From: Gammaproteobacteria bacterium
GTDB taxonomy: Bacteria > Pseudomonadota > Gammaproteobacteria > Pseudomonadales > PIVM01
Assembly (NCBI GenBank): GCA_003353945.1
Contig: PIVM01000034.1
Location: 1 to 43,233, forward strand
Direction: 5' to 3'
DNA: 43,233 bases
Shown piece by piece: positions 41,866 through 43,233 of this stretch. The first letter of the stretch is position 1. Each line of letters opens with the position of its first letter. The notes beneath the pieces are model-generated. The model had not been told where the DNA came from and did not search any database. It saw nothing but the letters and a program-made list of their open reading frames with translations. Position numbers and translations under genes: made by a program.

Positions 41866-43233
41866 ATGTCCAATACCCTGCTATTTAGTCTATGCCTGGG
41901 TCGTATACCTAAACTAGGTCTTCTGACTTTGGTGATACCCTTAACAAGTCTTGCAGCGGATTCACCATTGATGCTGGAAGAAGTGATGGTAACGGCTCAA
42001 AAGCGCAACGAGCAATTACAGGATGTGCCCGTTTCAATAGCGGTAGCAACAGCTGAAACGCTGGAGAATAAGGGCATTACCGATTTATCCAGCCTGTCAC
42101 AACAATTTCCAAGCATTAGCATTGATGACAGCGGTAACACTCCCAATATTTTCATGCGAGGCATTGGCAGTCCTGGCATTGAATCGGTAGAGTCTTCAGT
42201 GGGACTCTATATAGATGGTATTTCACTACCTCGGCCTCGGGGCCTTACACAAAACCCATTTTTTGACCTGACACGAATCGAAGTACTGCGTGGACCACAG
42301 GGTACACTCTATGGCAGAAACAGTATCGTAGGTGCGATTAATATTATTAGTGCCAAGCCGACGGACTCTTTCGAGGCTTATCTGAGTGCGGAGTCCGGGC
42401 GTTTTAACTCTCATGAGATAGTGGGGGCAGTTTCGGGATCGATTGCCAATGACTTCACAGCAAGACTGGCCTTTCAAAACCAGCGCCAAGGTGCATGGAT
42501 AGATAATAGTCTCGGAGTAGATGGTGGTGCTCTGGATGCAGAGGCCTACCGCCTGAGTACAATCTGGCAGTTAATGGATCATGTCGATATTCAGCTCAAA
42601 TATGAGCACGCCAGTACTCATGAGGGAGGTCAGACAGGACAGTTGATAGGTATCGTGCCCGGTTCTGGTGCTGATATCACTTTTGCGGGTATGGATATCA
42701 AAGCCGACAGACACCAGCAGGTCGGAAGTGATGGTAGCAATCCGGATTTTGATCTTGGTCCTAATGCCGGGCAAAGCAGTAGTTCCAATTTCTGGAGTCT
42801 GACCGCCAATTATGAAACAAAATCAAACTATCAAATCACCTGGCAAAATGGCTTTACTCAGGCGTGGATGGATCGACTGACCGACGTTGAATCATCCCCC
42901 GTCGATTCCGTACAATTGTTCAACCGCGATGACCAATTGACATTGTGGAGTCAGGAACTACGAGTAGCGTCACCCACATACCAATCCTTTCACTATATAG
43001 CAGGTGTCTATATCGACAATGCAGAAATGGAAATCAATGACCTGACGCATGGTGCCTATGCACTATTTCTTGGTGGGGTTTCTCCTGCGGGTGATGTTGA
43101 AGATGTGAAATCCTGGGCACTTTATTTTGAAGGTGCTTATGATTTTAGCGAACAGTGGACTTTAAGCAGTGGTCTTCGATACGGTGAAGAAGAAAAAGAG
43201 TTTAAAGACCAGCAAGGCGTTTTGATAGGGGCG
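41866..43233 (+). CDS. TonB-dependent outer-membrane receptor, 5' part
   Basis: The frame is open for 456 codons to the end of the window. It begins with a signal peptide (LGLLTLVIPLTSLAA), then LEEVMVTAQKRNEQLQDVPV, the start of a plug domain with NIFMRGIG, VGLYIDGISLPRPRGL and RIEVLRGPQGTLYGRNSIVG, followed by beta-barrel strands. This type imports an unknown ligand, with TonB-ExbBD energy. GAGG at 41857-41860 gives a good ribosome site. It is divergent from the HD-GYP gene, with about 216 bp between them. Confidence 0.93.
   Translation, partial: MSNTLLFSLCLGRIPKLGLLTLVIPLTSLAADSPLMLEEVMVTAQKRNEQLQDVPVSIAVATAETLENKGITDLSSLSQQFPSISIDDSGNTPNIFMRGIGSPGIESVESSVGLYIDGISLPRPRGLTQNPFFDLTRIEVLRGPQGTLYGRNSIVGAINIISAKPTDSFEAYLSAESGRFNSHEIVGAVSGSIANDFTARLAFQNQRQGAWIDNSLGVDGGALDAEAYRLSTIWQLMDHVDIQLKYEHASTHEGGQTGQLIGIVPGSGADITFAGMDIKADRHQQVGSDGSNPDFDLGPNAGQSSSSNFWSLTANYETKSNYQITWQNGFTQAWMDRLTDVESSPVDSVQLFNRDDQLTLWSQELRVASPTYQSFHYIAGVYIDNAEMEINDLTHGAYALFLGGVSPAGDVEDVKSWALYFEGAYDFSEQWTLSSGLRYGEEEKEFKDQQGVLIGA

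Overview
The window looks like a chromosomal segment of a marine-type gammaproteobacterium. Several blocks have the gene order usual for that class: lolC-lolD-lolE; comEC-exbB-exbD-msbA-lpxK-kdsB-(phosphatase)-murB; and a gacA/uvrY-like regulator followed by uvrC, pgsA, tRNA-Gly and tRNA-Cys. The end is a TonB-dependent receptor of the type common in Cellvibrionales-like bacteria. The genus assignment is not supported further; base composition is moderate and fairly even outside the accessory parts.

Region 1 (1 to about 3.5 kb) is a decayed mobile-element zone. It holds a transposase fragment cut by the window edge, the 3' half of a tRNA-Lys(UUU) left as an attachment-site copy, and a tyrosine-integrase pseudogene that has lost its catalytic Arg and Tyr and carries an internal stop. 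Next comes a YefM-YoeB-type toxin-antitoxin pair framed by two copies of a 47-bp hairpin-bearing repeat ending in CCTGTTA. After that lie the C-terminus of an ISKra4-like transposase, a 33-bp inverted-repeat pair and a pRiA4b ORF-3-like fragment.

Region 2 (3.46 to 8.5 kb) has a small SAP-like protein gene, a secreted rhodanese directly followed by a methyl-accepting chemotaxis receptor, rluA, an alpha/beta hydrolase and a small hypothetical ORF.

Region 3 (8.8 to 18.25 kb) is the most interesting part. A complete Rnf complex is encoded in the order rnfC-D-G-E-A-B, which is the order of acetogens and clostridia rather than the ABCDGE order of enterobacteria. It is followed by a two-subunit 2-oxoacid:ferredoxin oxidoreductase (korA, korB) and a strong intrinsic terminator. 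Together these suggest that 2-oxoacid (probably 2-oxoglutarate) oxidation reduces ferredoxin and that Rnf re-oxidises it with ion pumping and NAD+ reduction, or the reverse. The Rnf set has four oddities: RnfA carries a signal peptide plus an Ig-like periplasmic domain; RnfE lacks the conserved Asn-Cys whose Cys should hold the intramembrane iron-sulfur cluster; RnfD has no ATG/GTG/TTG start in the expected place, only an ATC behind an excellent ribosome site; and the RnfG flavinylation motif has Tyr in place of Asp.

Region 4 (18.4 to 36.07 kb) is envelope and housekeeping: a small secreted protein, a PilZ protein whose leader is a seven-unit 12-bp tandem repeat, LolCDE, a DUF2062 protein, ComEC, ExbBD, MsbA, LpxK, KdsB, a low-molecular-weight phosphatase, MurB, a GacA-like regulator, UvrC, PgsA and the two tRNAs with a near-consensus promoter.

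Region 5 (36.07 to 43.23 kb) begins with about 1 kb of gene-free DNA holding duplicated 20-bp repeats that resemble insertion-sequence ends. It continues with a large 7TMR-DISM hybrid histidine kinase whose frame continues for 60 plausible codons past its stop. A convergent REC-HD-GYP protein and the 5' part of a TonB-dependent receptor that runs off the window complete the region.
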